From Primula veris (Eukaryota; Streptophyta; Magnoliopsida; Ericales; Primulaceae), in contig OY821746.1 in NCBI GenBank assembly GCA_963682055.1, positions 8,591,992-8,655,991 on the forward strand: a stretch of 64,000 nt of DNA, written 5' to 3'. The position numbers and the translations under genes were made by a program. The number at the start of each line of letters is the position of its first letter. The stretch's first letter is position 1. The notes below the pieces were generated by a model. The model had not been told where the DNA came from. It saw nothing but the letters and a program-made list of their open reading frames with translations, and searched no databases. Shown in pieces: positions 22,272 through 35,425 of this stretch.

Positions 22272-25200
22272 ATGAGCAGTTGGCGGAGCTTAATACTCCG
22301 AATCGGAGAAAAATGTCCCGAATACGGCGGAACCTCCGATTTCAAAGACCACATTGTAAACTCTCTTTCCCTCTACTACAGCTTCATAAACCCTAGTTTT
22401 TTAAAAAATAAAAATTGATTTTGATTTTTTTTTAAATGAGGATTGGTTGAATTCGCAGGACACTTGCACCGGTGCGGTCCGGAGAGAAATCGGGATAGAT
22501 GGAGATGAAGTTTTGTCTGTAAGCATATTTTTTGTTTGGATTGAATTTATTTCGTTTTTGGTTTGTTTATGTACTTGTTTGTTACTTAGTAGTTATTGGG
22601 TTCTACCTTTTTAATTAAAATTCTTATTTTTACTATTTATTAAGTTTAGTTAGCTTATTTGTGTAAAAATGGCAGCTAAAGATGGCATTAGTTAGTAATT
22701 GAGCTATAGGTTTAACCAATGCTTAAAGTTTTTATTTGTTTTTTTTATTCGCTTTGTTTCACTGCTTAAAGTTTTGGTTCTAGCTTTAAATTAAGGTTTT
22801 ATTTCTCAATTTTTATTTTTATAATATATGGTTGCCAGTGAGTACGTTTCATTTTATGCCCCTTTGTTTTGACTTAAATTATAACTTAATAAACATGTCA
22901 ATGATTTTTAGAGTATGCTTTTGACAAATTTACTTTTTAATCGCATTATATTGGTCCAAATAACTATTTTCCAAATTATATACAGAAAATATACGTTTTT
23001 TCTCTGTTTTTTCTTTAGATTTATAGATTATGATTAGTTTTTGAATTAATAATTATCCAGATAAATTATAAATATAATCTTAAAATAAATTTGGAAATCA
23101 AAAATATTGTTTATAGCACTTTTCAAACAAAAACAATAGAAGGGTCACAAATAAGGGGACAAAGGATCCTCACTTGAAGCTAACCTTTTTTTCCTTTGCC
23201 ATAAAGAAGTCAGCTTATTTGTCTAAGAACTGCAGATAAAGAGGCAATTAGTTAGTAATCGAGTTATAGGTTTAAGGTAAGCTCGAACATTTTTTCCCTT
23301 AATACTAGGGGTTACTTTGTTCTAGCTTTTAATTGCATTTTTTTATAAAATTTTTAATAAATGGTTTACAATGGGTATATTTATTTTATTTTTATTTCTC
23401 GCCTAAATTTGAATGAAAAGATAACCTTTTCCCCCTCAGCCTTATTAAGTTAGCCTTTTGGTTTAAGAACTGCAGCTTGAGAGGTAATTAGTCAGTAACC
23501 GAGCTATAGGTTTAGGAAAGTTCAGATTGTCTTTTGTTAGGGCCTGTTTTGAAGACTGCATCTTTGTCTTCTTGACTGAAAAAGCAGAAGTTTAAGATGA
23601 ATGTAGCAAGTTATTTTCTCATACTTAATTGTTTCGACCTTATTTGCCTAAACGTGAAACCGGCAGTAATTTAAGCACAAACTAATTGGTAGGTTCAGGA
23701 AAGGTCTAACTTGCTGTCTTGTGAAGAGACATTAGATTGTTAACTACCTCCCTCCCTTAAAAAAAGGACTAGATACATTCGGGGTATCACAAGTTTTGCT
23801 TTTAAATTTATTCCCAAGAGGAAAAAAAAGGAGAAGGAACACACCATGATATTTATACCCGGTTGTTGAACTACTCGGGTTATTTTGTCTTTTCCAAAGG
23901 AAAAAGAGTGCTACTGTTAACTTAGTAATCAGTAGCCGAGTCTTCAGTCTTACATTGCATTAAGCCAACACCTGATTATTTCTTATATGTATATGATGTA
24001 GTTACCTTGTTGTGAACTTGTCTATGTCTTTGTCATAGTTTTTAAGTTTCTTGTTGATACAATTTCAAGTTTCAAAAAATGACAATAAACTGGAACTGGC
24101 CAGTAAAGGTTGGTTCGGAACCTGAAACATCTACCGCAGGACCTTTCTGGAAGAAACATTTATGTATTTCAGATTTCAGAAGCATGCATTTCATCAGTAA
24201 GATCATAAAAGTATAGTCTATGGATGCATGCGAGGATAATATAAACTTTCTTTTTTACTTGATGAAAGAAATGCCGCTTTGAGCTTCCTTGAAGAAAATT
24301 AATTTAATCAGATTCAGGCGCATGCGTTACACGAGTAATATATAAGATGTGACAGAAAATTCGAAAGCATGCAAGGAAGATGAAAATTTATGTTGTTCAA
24401 TTTTATTAGAAAATGCCACTTTAATGATAATTCATAATCTGTTTCTAGATACTGATGTATTTACTTTTCTTTGTGTATACCAACAGTTTCTTCTCCAATG
24501 TGCTGAGCAGTTGCCTCACAAGATTCCATTTTATGGGACGGTGGTGAGTTTATCTGCATATTCTTTCTCTTTACTTCTTAGTTTTTTATTTGTTATTATT
24601 CACGGTGTTTTTTGAGATGGTGAACGGTGGTGTTTAGATGAGCCAATACGAAAGAAAAGACATTATAAATTTATACAGAATGCATTGGTTTTAAATTCTG
24701 ATGCAAATAAAAAATGGACTAGGTCACGCTGATACATAATGTAGTGAATGTCATTTTATTTCGTATCTGCTTTATATTTTGAAACAATGCAGTTGGTGTT
24801 ATTATACACATCTACTTAATATTTGCACACAGTTCATACCTTCATTATCTGCTTATAATTTAGAAACACTCTAGTCCGTGTTATTTGCATCTAAGGTGAA
24901 ATGCTGGTAAAACTTATGCAGAAAGAACTACACGTTCTAGGTTATAGGCTTTAAGTAGACTTTTCTAGGATTTTTCGTGTTCCAAATATTGTCGAAGTAT
25001 TGAAGTAAATAGAATATCCTTAACGTTATGAGATTGATTCCTCAATTTCATGCATAACAGTAAATCTCTTTCGATAGACTACCATATGTTTGTCCTTCTT
25101 TAGTTCAAGTGTTAATTATTTCTTTGATGCATTTGATATTTGACCGTTTTGCACGTCTGGATACTGGTTCTATGTTCTGTAGGTTGGCTTGTTGAATCTA

Positions 25201-28200
25201 GAAAATGAGGACTTTGTTGGCAAGCTAGTGGAAGATACTCGAACTAATCTGCAGGTTAGCTTTTTCCCCCCTGTAGAATTTTACGAGGCACTCTAGTAGT
25301 GGCTGTGGCAATGTACCAACTTTGGCTTTGTTCAGTAAAGTTGCTTTTCTCAAATTTCTAGTTTAATTAGTGTAGAATTAAATAATAATTTAAGCCTAGT
25401 AGTTGATGGGGAAAACGAAAAACTAATTAAGTTTTCCCATCGTAAAGCTGTTTCGTTATTATATTGATGAACAATAATGCATTTTTTTTCAGGATGCACT
25501 TGATTCTGAAGAATGTAACAGGATCCGCATTTTGATACGATTTCTCACTGCTATGGTATGCTGTACTGTCACCACTTTTTAATCCTTCAGTTAAATAAGG
25601 TTTATTTGCGTAATTTTCTCACTTGGTTGAGATAGAAAGTAGGTAGTCGAGCAACTTTTATACGGTATTTTTTCTTTGAGATTGTGACAGTTGGCACCCT
25701 CCTCCCAGATTCTGTGCTCTGTCATATTTTATAGGATCACAATCATAAAAGGCTAGACCCAGATGCAGTTTTGCTGGCAAACGTTTCATTTCTCATGACT
25801 AACATTTTATAATCTTAATGATGCATAGCATGTTGTATGTCTAGTAATTGGTAGTGCGTATGGTAGTCCTACCAAAATCATCCCTCACCAAGTCAGAATC
25901 CTCAGCATTGTTTTGAGCTTTTGGGAATCAAATAAGTAGAGAACACAGTGTTCTCAAATTTCATTGTTTGCCCTGCTGTCTTTGTTCTTTGCTGCTAGCA
26001 ATTAATATCATTGACTTATTTCTTACAGATGTGCAGCAAAATCATCACACCAAGTTCTTTGGTAGTTATCTATGAAGCATTGTTGTCATCGGCAGCAACA
26101 ACTGTGGACGAAGAGAAAGGGAATCCGTCTTGGCAAGCACGTGCTGATTTCTATATATCTTGCATTCTGTCCTCTCTACCTTGGGGAGGATCTGAACTTG
26201 TTGAGGTACTCACCTTTACCAAGTTAAAATAACTACGCTGCTCTATGGTGAGCAATTTGTTTTTTTACTCATATATTTATGAATATTGTGTTTGGTAGTA
26301 CAGTTGTTTCTTGAACGAAATGAAGTGAGTTAGTTTTATATTTATTTATAAAAACAATACAAGTAACAGAAGACTTAACTTATTACTTACTATTAATTAT
26401 CGACCAAAATGTAAATAAAATGTCAAACTTGCCAAAACTGCTTTTGCCTATATATGAGTATATGACGATACACAATTCTACTTTAGTTAGCCGGGGTCAT
26501 TATATAAAGTAAATTTGAGGATGAAAAGTTTACTTATACTTGCTCCTCTATTTCTGATTCTGGTTTTCCATTAGTGATACTCTATATGGAATTTTATCGC
26601 ATCTCGATCTGTTTGCGTGCAGCAAGTTCCTGACGAGATTGAGAGAGTTACGGTCGGCGTAGAAGCGTATTTGAGAATTAGACAACGTGTTTCTGATATT
26701 GGTTTATCTGTCTTTGAGGGAATAGATCATACTAAAAAATCTCCCCATGAGAAGGTAAAGTTCTTTGTTCTTTTTCCATTGATGATAGGGAATGTTGTGG
26801 ATCATCTAGTCGTTATTTTGATAAGAAATAAAAAATGCTATCAATTGCGACATTTTGATTTTGATTTGAGCTTGTAATTATTCGACCGTGGTGTTTGAGT
26901 TACGGGATCTCGCCTATTAAGCCTTTTTGCAATCTGATAAATGACATGAGTCGGCATTTATTATGCTTTACATTTCCCCCTCTAGCTAGTGTATGCATGT
27001 AAAATTTATATTGCGATTTGATAAATGACACGAGTCCGTGTTTATTACGTTTAACGTTTTCTCTTCTAGCTAGTGTGTGCATGTACATTTAGATTTATAC
27101 TGCTCCTTGAATTTGATAAAAAAATATTTTTACTTGATATTCTCTATTCTTTTAAACCAGGATTTTTTGGAAGATTTATGGGTTCGGATTCAAGATCTAG
27201 CTAATAGTGGATGGAAGCTTGAAAGTGGTATATTATCTTTCGCCATAACCATTCCACCTATTGTTTATAAGGGTTTTAGTGGATTGACATAGCCATGCTT
27301 TATTTGTTTGATCAATTACTCGTACAGTCATTCTTGCAGTTTGTGAGCTAAAAATTAAGATGGTTAAATCTGGTTTATTGAGTAATACCATACTCTAATT
27401 TAGAAGGAGCATTTAGCTATACATGCCCTTCATCACGAAATTGATTAAAAAGAGTTAAAAAAATGCAGATCTGTTGCAAAACGCTTAGATGTTTTATATT
27501 CGACTAGCATGAAGACATAAGGCTGTTTTGTTTTGTTTTGTTTCTACTGCGTGTTACTTGTCTTAGTTTCTGATTAGCTAGTATTCTCTTCTATGTCATC
27601 AGACATCAGTTAACACCCATCATGAAGAGACAGTTTAAGAAAACATTTCAAAGTTCCTCAAACATCAATGACCTTATCATATTTAATGTGATTTCAATTT
27701 GATTCTTGGTACCTATAATCCTGGGTTATCATTGTGTTTTAATTATTCTTTATATAGTTCCCAGGCCTCACCTTTCGTTTGAAGCACAACTTGTTAGTGG
27801 AAAATCTCATGATTTGGGGCCGATCAATTGTCCTGAGCAACCAGGTCTACCTGGAGTACTCACTGAAACTTCATATAGTAAACAAAAGCACGAAGCTGAG
27901 CTTAAATATCCCCAGAGAATATGTAGACTTAACATTTTCCCAGAAAGTAAATTTGAGGTATTTTGCTGACTTTATCTTCATTTGCCTGGGTTTGTATTAT
28001 ATGTTTATTTATTAAGTGATACCTTGCTGAATTCATGCATGACCTTCTATGCATGACTAAACATGTTTTCTTAGGTAATTAATCGTTATAATTCATATGG
28101 GAAACGACAGAGAGCGTACAAGACATAATTTTCAAATGATATATTTTAACAGCTATTCTGTTACTCCCAGCAAAGCATAAAATACAAGGTCCTATCAAAG

Positions 28201-31200
28201 TTGAAAGGAATTTGTTTTATGTCGACTAGTAGCGTTGCGTTGCTTTTGAAGAATAGATATCCACCCAAATTATATTCAGTGAACTAAATAACATTCATTT
28301 ATTGTAGTTTGGATTTGGTCATTTATTATTAAATTTTATAGCACACTCCGAGTATGTACTAAAGCTTAAATTACATCATCCTATAAGAAAATACTCCCTC
28401 GGTCCTACAAAGATGGCCTATAGTTATTTTCACACCGATGGGGAAACATTAGTTGTCATAATAACTATATATTGTTTAATATTGTACGGTTTTACCCCTA
28501 AATAGATTATTGGGACTTGTGGTTTAAAATACCAATGCACTGTTAATACGGGAATACATGTAAGTAAACTTAGCCATGCATGCTATTCTAATAATAGAAA
28601 ATGGCCTATATTGGCGAATGAAAAAACAAGGAAGACTATCTTTACAGTGGGGAAGAAGTACTCGAGTGGCTTTAGTGGATTGATGCTTTAGGTCAAGCTG
28701 AATTCTGATATATCTGACCTAATTGATATCCTAGATATACCCCTTCCCTTCCCTTTGCATGCTAAATTGCTATTTATCATCTACATGACATATAATTACA
28801 TACTTACCCGACCCCTGACTTAGTATTAGATGGTGATGGTGTTATTTATTTTTGTTCATTGGCAGTCATGGACTAACAAATTCCTGTTTTTTTTTTTTTG
28901 CATCACAGGGACTGTCACCAATAGATCGGTTTGTTGTAGAAGAGTATTTATTGGACGTGCTTTTCTTCTTTAATGGCTGGTTTGTGCTAGCTCCTTTGTC
29001 TTTTTTTAATGATTTGATGTTTGTGTGACGTGCTTCAGTAGCTTAAGTTTGGTATCTTGTCTGGATACAGATGTTCTTGACTTGCAAAGAATTCCAATTT
29101 CTAAATGATTAATGTTGGAAAAAAGTGAGTACTTGAAATTACGAACTGATCTTCAATCGAAAAACTTGTTCAAGAAGCATAACACATTCTCAGTTGGTGT
29201 AGTTTATTGTTATTGATTGTTCTTAGCTCTTACCGATCAAGTGTATAAGTCACATATATATGCTCAAACTTCTTATCTGCCTTATTTCCCATGTGTTTCT
29301 TGTTTCATGCAAGGTTAGTCGAAAGGAATGTGCGGCATACATGGCAGGATTACCAGTGCGTTTCAGATACGAATATCTCATGGCTGAGACCATTTTCTCT
29401 CAGGTGACTTGTTTAATTATAAAAAAAAACAACTGTTTTTTTCATTTTCCATGAATAAGTATTTAGGTATTTTCCTCTCTTAGACTTGCGTTGATTTTAC
29501 CAATCATGTTTACTAAACAAATGGCTGCTTTTCTCTCTGCAGCTTCTCTTGTTACCCCATCCTCCATTCAAGCCAATGTACTATACACTGGTCATCATCG
29601 ACCTTTGTAAGGTAACGAATTTTTTTTGATGCCTTGATAGTTGAACTGCAAAACTGTGACCTTATTTTTTCCCAACATCTGTATAGCTTCTGACCCTGTT
29701 GGTTTGTCCAGGCTCTACCAGGCGCATTTCCAGCTGTAGTAGCGGGTGCAGTGCGTGCTCTTTTTGATAAGCTAGTATACATGGATATGGAATGTCGTAC
29801 ACGCCTTATCAATTGGTTTTCTCAACATCTGTAAGTTGTGATTTTTGCTAGTTTTCATGAGTTGGAGAGTTGGGAATTCATTTTACTCTTGAATGAGTAG
29901 TACATGAAAACTATACTATTATTTATGGCGCCTTCATGATTTGGCAGGTCAAATTTCCAATTCATTTGGCCATGGGATGAATGGGCTTTTGTCTTGGACC
30001 TACCAAAGTGGGCCCCTCAACGTGTGTTTGTTCAGGAGGTTTTAGAGAAAGAAATTCGTTTGTCCTACTGGGAAAAAATTAAGCAGGTTAGTCATGTTTT
30101 ATGCTCGTAAATTGTACCAACAGTACTAGCTCTCCATATTCTTGTCATAATTAATTTGTCAATTAGATAAATACTTTACCTCAACTTGCAGTAAATACCC
30201 TCTTCAGCTTATTCCTAGACATACGGGCTTTCAGGATTTCCTTGCATACATTGTTAATTACGAGATTAATGTTTTATAGTGTAGAACCTGTACTTTTCAT
30301 AGTCACTCATCCAGTGACAAACTATGCATATTCTTGGTCTCCAAACAGTATGGTCTTTATTAATGTTGCATAATAACTCTTTTTTATTTTCTTTTTTTTT
30401 GCAAAGAGCATAGAAAATGCCCCGGGCTTAGAGTCATTGCTTCCTCCAAAGGAAGGACCAAGTTTCGCATACGGTAGAAGTGGTGTAGACAAACCCGAAT
30501 ATGCTCTCTCTCTGGAACTAAATGGCTTGGTGAAAAGCAGGGCATCTATTCGAGAAATTATTTTATGGATTGAAGAAAGTGTAGCACCAGTTCACGATTT
30601 CGAAATTACACTTAGAGTAGTAGTTCAAACTCTTCTAGACATTGGTTCTAAAAGTTTTACCCATCTGATTACTGTTTTAGAGAGGTATGGGCAAGCGATT
30701 TCAAAGTTATGCCCCGATCAAGATAAGCAAGTGATGCTTATAGTTGAGATTAGCTCTTATTGGAAAAACAGTTCTCAAATGACTGCGATAGCCATTGATC
30801 GTATGATGGGTTATCGTCTTATATCCAACGTGGTGATTGTAAGATGGGTATTTTCTCCGGAAAATGTGGACCAATTTCACACCTCTGACCGTTTGTGGGA
30901 GGTTCTCAGGAATGCTGTTAATAAGACGTATAATCGTGTCTCTGATTTGAGGAGAGAGATTGTCACCCTGAAGAGAAGTGTTGTTAAGGCCGAGGAAGCT
31001 ACTTCTCGGGCGAAATCGGAATTGGAGGTCGTTGAGTCGAAGGTTACACTGATTGATGGTGAGCCTGTTGTAGGAGATAACCCTGGGAAAATGAAACGTT
31101 TGAAGGGTAACGTGGATAAGACAAAGGAGGACGAGGTATCTGCTCGTGAAACTTTAGAGTCGAAAGAGGCTCTTTTAGCTCGAGCTATTGATGAAAACCA

Positions 31201-32736
31201 GGTATTTTTTATTATTGAGGCAAAATCACTTCAACTGTGTTAATTATCTTTCTTTCAGATTTTTCAGACAACATTTCTATATTCTAAAGATTATAAAAGA
31301 CAAACTGGGTATGTTGATTGCAGCAATGGTTCCATACTAGATATAAATTTCTATTTGGTCCCCATAGCATCAGTTGCAACACTATTGGTCATTATTGAAA
31401 GAAGTTACATAGGTGGTCCCTAGAGTTTCAATTATAACAGTATTGATCCTATTGTTTCGATTGTCCTTCCCTATGGGAAAAAATAGTGTTACACATTGGG
31501 ACCACTTGTTTATCCTACTTTAGTTCTGCGGACCATAAATGTAACTTACTCAGACTATGGGAACCCAAAAGTATTTCAATTGAAACTATGGGGATCAAAT
31601 AAAAATTACACCTAACTAGTGGGACCATTTAAACTCAATACTGTTAGGGTCAAACTGCAATTGATTAAAAGTATGGGTATTGCTATACATTGTCCTGTTG
31701 AAAGGGTGATGCTAGACACACAACTCCCACACTCTCTAGTTAATGAAAGACATATTTATCCCTCCAAATATACATAAAATACAATATATAATTTGATAAA
31801 CCAAAATATAAATATTCAACATAATAAAAACCCAACCTACTAAAAACCGGAGGGGGGAGGCAACAATTGTTTGCAGCAATTGCTGTGGCAATAGTTGATC
31901 TCATCCATTGATTTAAATCTAGTGGTCCAAATATATTTGGGTCTAAATAGCTCACATACACTGGATAATTATCTATCTCTCCAGCCCATCTCTAAGTTTT
32001 CTCTTTGTTACCTCATCTTTCTTTCTTCAGAGTTCCTCCACAATTTTACACAATCATACACAACTTATACTGTTTTTTTTTTCTTTTTTGGGTACAAATA
32101 AATATCTCAATCTAAATTAACTATCTTTGTTTTCATTTCCAAGAGGTCAAAAGAAAAACCCACCAGTCTCAAAACCCCCAAAATATCTGGGATCTCTATA
32201 CCACCACCGTTCGGAATCCCTGAACAGGTCAATTTGTATAACGACTTGTGAATACAGAGGAATCAAAGTTATTCTTGTGTAGGAATCAAAATAATTCTTG
32301 TGCTAGGGTACTTTTGCTACATTGTTCCATGATTTTTTTAAAATGATTTAGGTAAAATCAAATTTACCACGTAAGATTTATTATTTTCAGAAGCACCAAA
32401 AAAAATCTAAAAAGATTTGGAAATACAAAGTCTGAACAATTCGTTGATAGCTTTAGGGGAGAAGAAAGGAGAGAGAAGAGAGAGGCTGAAATTACGATGG
32501 ATAAGTTTTTAAATATCAGACGACGTCATAATTTACATTTGAGTCTTTAAAAGTCAATGGATGGTTAGGATGAATTATAGCCGCATAAATTGCTGCTAAA
32601 GAAATCCCCCCCACCCCCCACCCCCCTTCCCTAAAAATCCAAATAAAAATATAGTAGAACCCTAGTTGAGCATACCCTAAATTTAAATATTAATTAAAAA
32701 TAAGAAAAATGATTAAATCTAGTATTACTAATATGT

Positions 32737-32778
<42 letters not shown>

Positions 32779-33984
32779 CTCACACTCCATACATGTATAT
32801 TTTGAGGGATAAAAATGTATTTTTTAACAAAAATATATTATTATACATGTAAGGGAGTGTGCAATACATGCAAGGGAGTGACAAAGTTGTGGGAATATCT
32901 TTTTCCCTGTTGAAAACAGCTTTGGTGTCGTAAGACTTGCATACTCGTTGCTGAGAAGCCTTGTTCTTTGCACTTGGTTGACGAGAAGTCAAAAACATTT
33001 GAGCATTTATGTTATTAATTTTTTTGGATATTTTGTTTCATTGTTTTATTTGTAATACTAGATTTTTTAACTCACACTCCATACATGTATATTTGGAGGG
33101 ATAAAAATGTATTTTTTAACAAAAATATATTATTATACATGTAAGGGAGTGTGCAATACATGTAAGGGAGTGGCAAAGTTGTGTGAATATCTTTTTCCCT
33201 GTTGAAAACAGCTTTGGTGTCGTAGTGGCAATTGTACAGACTTGCATACTCGTTGCTGAGAAACCTTGTTCTTTGCACTTGGTTGACGAGAAGTCAGAAA
33301 CATTTGAGCATTTATGTTAATTAATTTTTTTGGATATTTTGTTTCATTGTGATGCGCTATTAGTCCTTGGCTTGACAACTCTTTATATGGATATACAGAC
33401 ATTGTTCCTTACCTTGTTTAAGAACTTCTCAACTGTATTGATGGAGAGATTAGATGATGCTTTCCAAGATGGAACATCGCAGCAATCTGGCCAGGCAGAC
33501 GACATGGCAATTGATCTAGAAGAATCGTCTGCCATGGATTTGGATAAAGAAAACGGAAGGCCTCAAAAAGGGTTTGTTTCATTACCTTATCTCTTTATTT
33601 CAACCCCTTGTCTTCTTGTTGTGTCTTACTAATTAGTAAATACTTGCATAGAAGTCGAACAAATGGGGAACAAGCTGGTAAAGGCTATAACATTGGCGAG
33701 AATGAGCAATGGGGCTTGGCTACTCTAAGTCATGTGAAGGCCTTTTCAAGACAATATGCTTCCGAGGTAACAGTTTTTTATTTTAGTTTCTTAGTTCTCA
33801 CTAGTTGAGAAGTTCTTTTTCGATACTCTAAATTTATCAGAATTGTTCTTTTTAAAAATTAACCCGTCATATTTTTGTTTGACAGATTTGGCCCCACATT
33901 GAAAGATTGGATGCTGAGGTGTTATCGCAGACTGTGCATCCTCTCTTCCGCAAAGCCGTCTATTCTGGCCTTCGTAGACCTTAA
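22272..33984 (+). CDS. CBP80: Nuclear cap-binding protein subunit 1 (CBP80/ABH1)
   Basis: Large subunit of the nuclear cap-binding complex. With CBP20 it binds the m7G cap and promotes splicing, miRNA processing and export; the Arabidopsis orthologue ABH1 affects abscisic-acid responses. Exons: 22272-22355, 22459-22518, 24487-24543, 25183-25254, 25493-25555, 26029-26205, 26623-26754, 27161-27227, 27758-27957, 28909-28979, 29319-29403, 29543-29611, 29712-29830, 29948-30086, 30407-31201, 33399-33571, 33652-33766 and 33886-33984. They join in frame to 858 aa, close to the plant family size. Landmarks are RIGEKCPEYGG at the start, FLLQCAEQLPHKIPFYG, TTVDEEKGNPSW, ILSSLPWGGSEL (N-terminal MIF4G region), DRFVVEEYLLDVLFF, FIWPWDEWAFVLDLPKW, VVQTLLDIGSKSFTHL and AIDRMMGYRLIS (later MIF4G-like repeats). 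A charged helical stretch near residues 650-730 follows. All introns are GT-AG. The long introns 2 and 15 are rich in repeats. Confidence 0.94.
22650..23530. repeat. Repeated segments in CBP80 intron 2
   Basis: A segment of about 75 bp occurs three times, near 22650-22730, 23209-23285 and 23447-23520. Shared features are TTAGCTTATTTG-like starts, (C/G)CAG(C/A)T..AGAGGYAATTAG and GAGCTATAGGTTTA. The surrounding sequence is also loosely repeated. No exon sequence is included. Confidence 0.65.
26930..27090. repeat. Tandem duplication in CBP80 intron 7
   Basis: Two copies of about 78 bp (26930-27007 and 27010-27089) share GATAAATGACAYGAGTC, TTTATTAYG and CTAGCTAGTGTRTGCATGTA in the same order. 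They are non-coding. Confidence 0.8.
31340..31680. repeat. Dispersed repeat in CBP80 intron 15
   Basis: Contains repeated phrases such as TGGTCCCCATAG...TTGCAACA, also found at about 42500-42700 in an FTSHI4 intron (GTCCCCATAGTTACAA). Copies are diverged and non-coding. The family is not recognised. Confidence 0.5.
32741..32777. repeat. (TA)n microsatellite
   Basis: About 18 uninterrupted TA units directly before the first copy of the 290-bp duplication in CBP80 intron 15. Confidence 0.95.
32778..33352. repeat. Tandem duplication with 81-bp hairpin in CBP80 intron 15
   Basis: Copy 1 is about 32778-33045 and copy 2 about 33069-33352, near-identical except for a few changes and a 12-bp insertion in copy 2. 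Each begins with an 81-bp hairpin element (32781-32861 and 33073-33153) whose ends, CACACTCC..TACATGTATA and TATACATGTAAGGGAGTGTG, are inverted repeats. That part looks like a tiny MITE amplified together with its flank. The duplication stops about 50 bp before exon 16. Confidence 0.85.
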
Positions 33985-34139
33985 CCTCTTCGTCCTTTGT
34001 CTTCCTCTCATACTTCTCGATTCTATATTTAGCTTTACTGTGATTGGATGTAAACTTTTAGGTGGCTTGTTTTGTAGCGTTGTAGACGATCTTAACCAAG
34101 TACTGTATCTTGATTTTTTATTTGATATAATGTAATGCT

Positions 34140-35387
34140 GTGATTTGAGAAGCTTGAGTGGCAATGTGACCTTTATTAGAATACATACTGTTGAGACATT
34201 TAATTTTGTGTGTGATGAATATGGAGCAAATTGGACATTTAATTACCTTCTTTATTTCAAAAAAAATAAACTACCTTCTTCTTTTTGAGAACCAGTTCTG
34301 CCAATCATGATATAATGTTTTTTCGTGAGGCTGGATTTTTCGACTACAAACAATCTTTTTTCATGCCAAAACCGTAATTCTGAATTACGTTTTTTTTTTT
34401 TTTTTGTAATTTGTTTTTTTTTTTTTTTGTAAAAATAAAAATAAAAAGGTAAACCGTAAATCAGAATTACGTTTAATAATTCAGATTTACAATTTTAGCG
34501 TTAAAACAGATTTTTTGCAGTCGAAAAATCCAGCCTCTTTTTTCCTAAGGATGCTGATTTAACCACAACAGCAGTAAAGGAATTATCATACTACTAAGCA
34601 TTTCTAATCTTTTTCAAACTAAAGATGTGATATATGGGGAAAATGATGGACCTAACTTCAGTATGCTAATAAAAAAACCGTTCCTAATTTAGAGTTTGTT
34701 TGGTCTTAGTTTTTACATTGGTTGGTTGGCTGAGGCTGGTCATATTTTAAGCTAATATCTCTTTCTTCTCAAGGCAAATGCATAATTAGTTCGTGTAATT
34801 TCAGTCGGATTGTAGCTTATAGTATAATAGTGAACATGTATAATTCATAGACTATAACTAAACTACATGTCAAACAAAGAAAGTTACAGATGCTAAAATA
34901 GAAATCCACGTTGCCAACTAATTAACGATTTTCACCTTACACTGTCGCATAGCAAAATAAAACATGAAAATATACCAAAAGATACAAATTTACAACTAGT
35001 ACTATCTACGGTTTGAATATGTTAAACAGGAAAGCGACTCATGCAACTGAAACATACGATATTAAAAAAATAAGAAAAATGAGAAACGGTTTCACCAATC
35101 AGACAATAGTTACTAAACAAATGCATTTCTTATCCCTCGATCCCAATATTTTTGCCTGTAAAAATAAAATAAAAAATCCTTTCAATTTGTGTTTCACATT
35201 TTCGTTTTCCGTATCAGTTCCCGGCTCTCGTTCCTCTACCTGCAAGACTGCAACTATGGTTTGTGAATTGCGCAACTCAAATTCCCATAGAGGTTCTAAT
35301 AATAAATACTTGAAACTTAAAGGACCTTTTTTCCCCACTCATATCTCATTTAACAAAAAAACCCAGATAAAATTAAAACCCCAATAA
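34140..35387. other. Intergenic stretch between CBP80 and FTSHI4
   Basis: Holds the CBP80 3' region, a MITE at about 34326-34538 and otherwise featureless AT-rich DNA. The frames at 35013-35387 (+) and 35099-35338 (-) have no family resemblance and are not supported as genes. Confidence 0.5.
34326..34538. mobile_element. MITE with GAGGCTGGATTTTTCGAC ends
   Basis: About 213 bp. GAGGCTGGATTTTTCGACT on the left pairs with GTCGAAAAATCCAGCCTC on the right. Possible 7-bp flanking repeat TTTTTTC. Internally it holds a poly-T tract and repeated CCGTAAWTCWGAATTACG motifs. A diverged relative lies at about 57935-58080. It has no coding capacity. Confidence 0.75.
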
Positions 35388-35425
35388 ACCTCTCTCTCTC
35401 TCTCTCTAAAATCTCTCTCTCTAAA
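35388..35425 (+). repeat. CT-rich microsatellite in FTSHI4 5' leader
   Basis: Two CT runs separated by AAAAT directly before the ATG at 35426, probably within the 5' UTR. Confidence 0.7.

Noticed and set aside
35013..35387. Open frame of 124 codons upstream of FTSHI4
   Set aside because: Composition is that of AT-rich intergenic DNA. No domain is recognised and it runs into the probable FTSHI4 leader.
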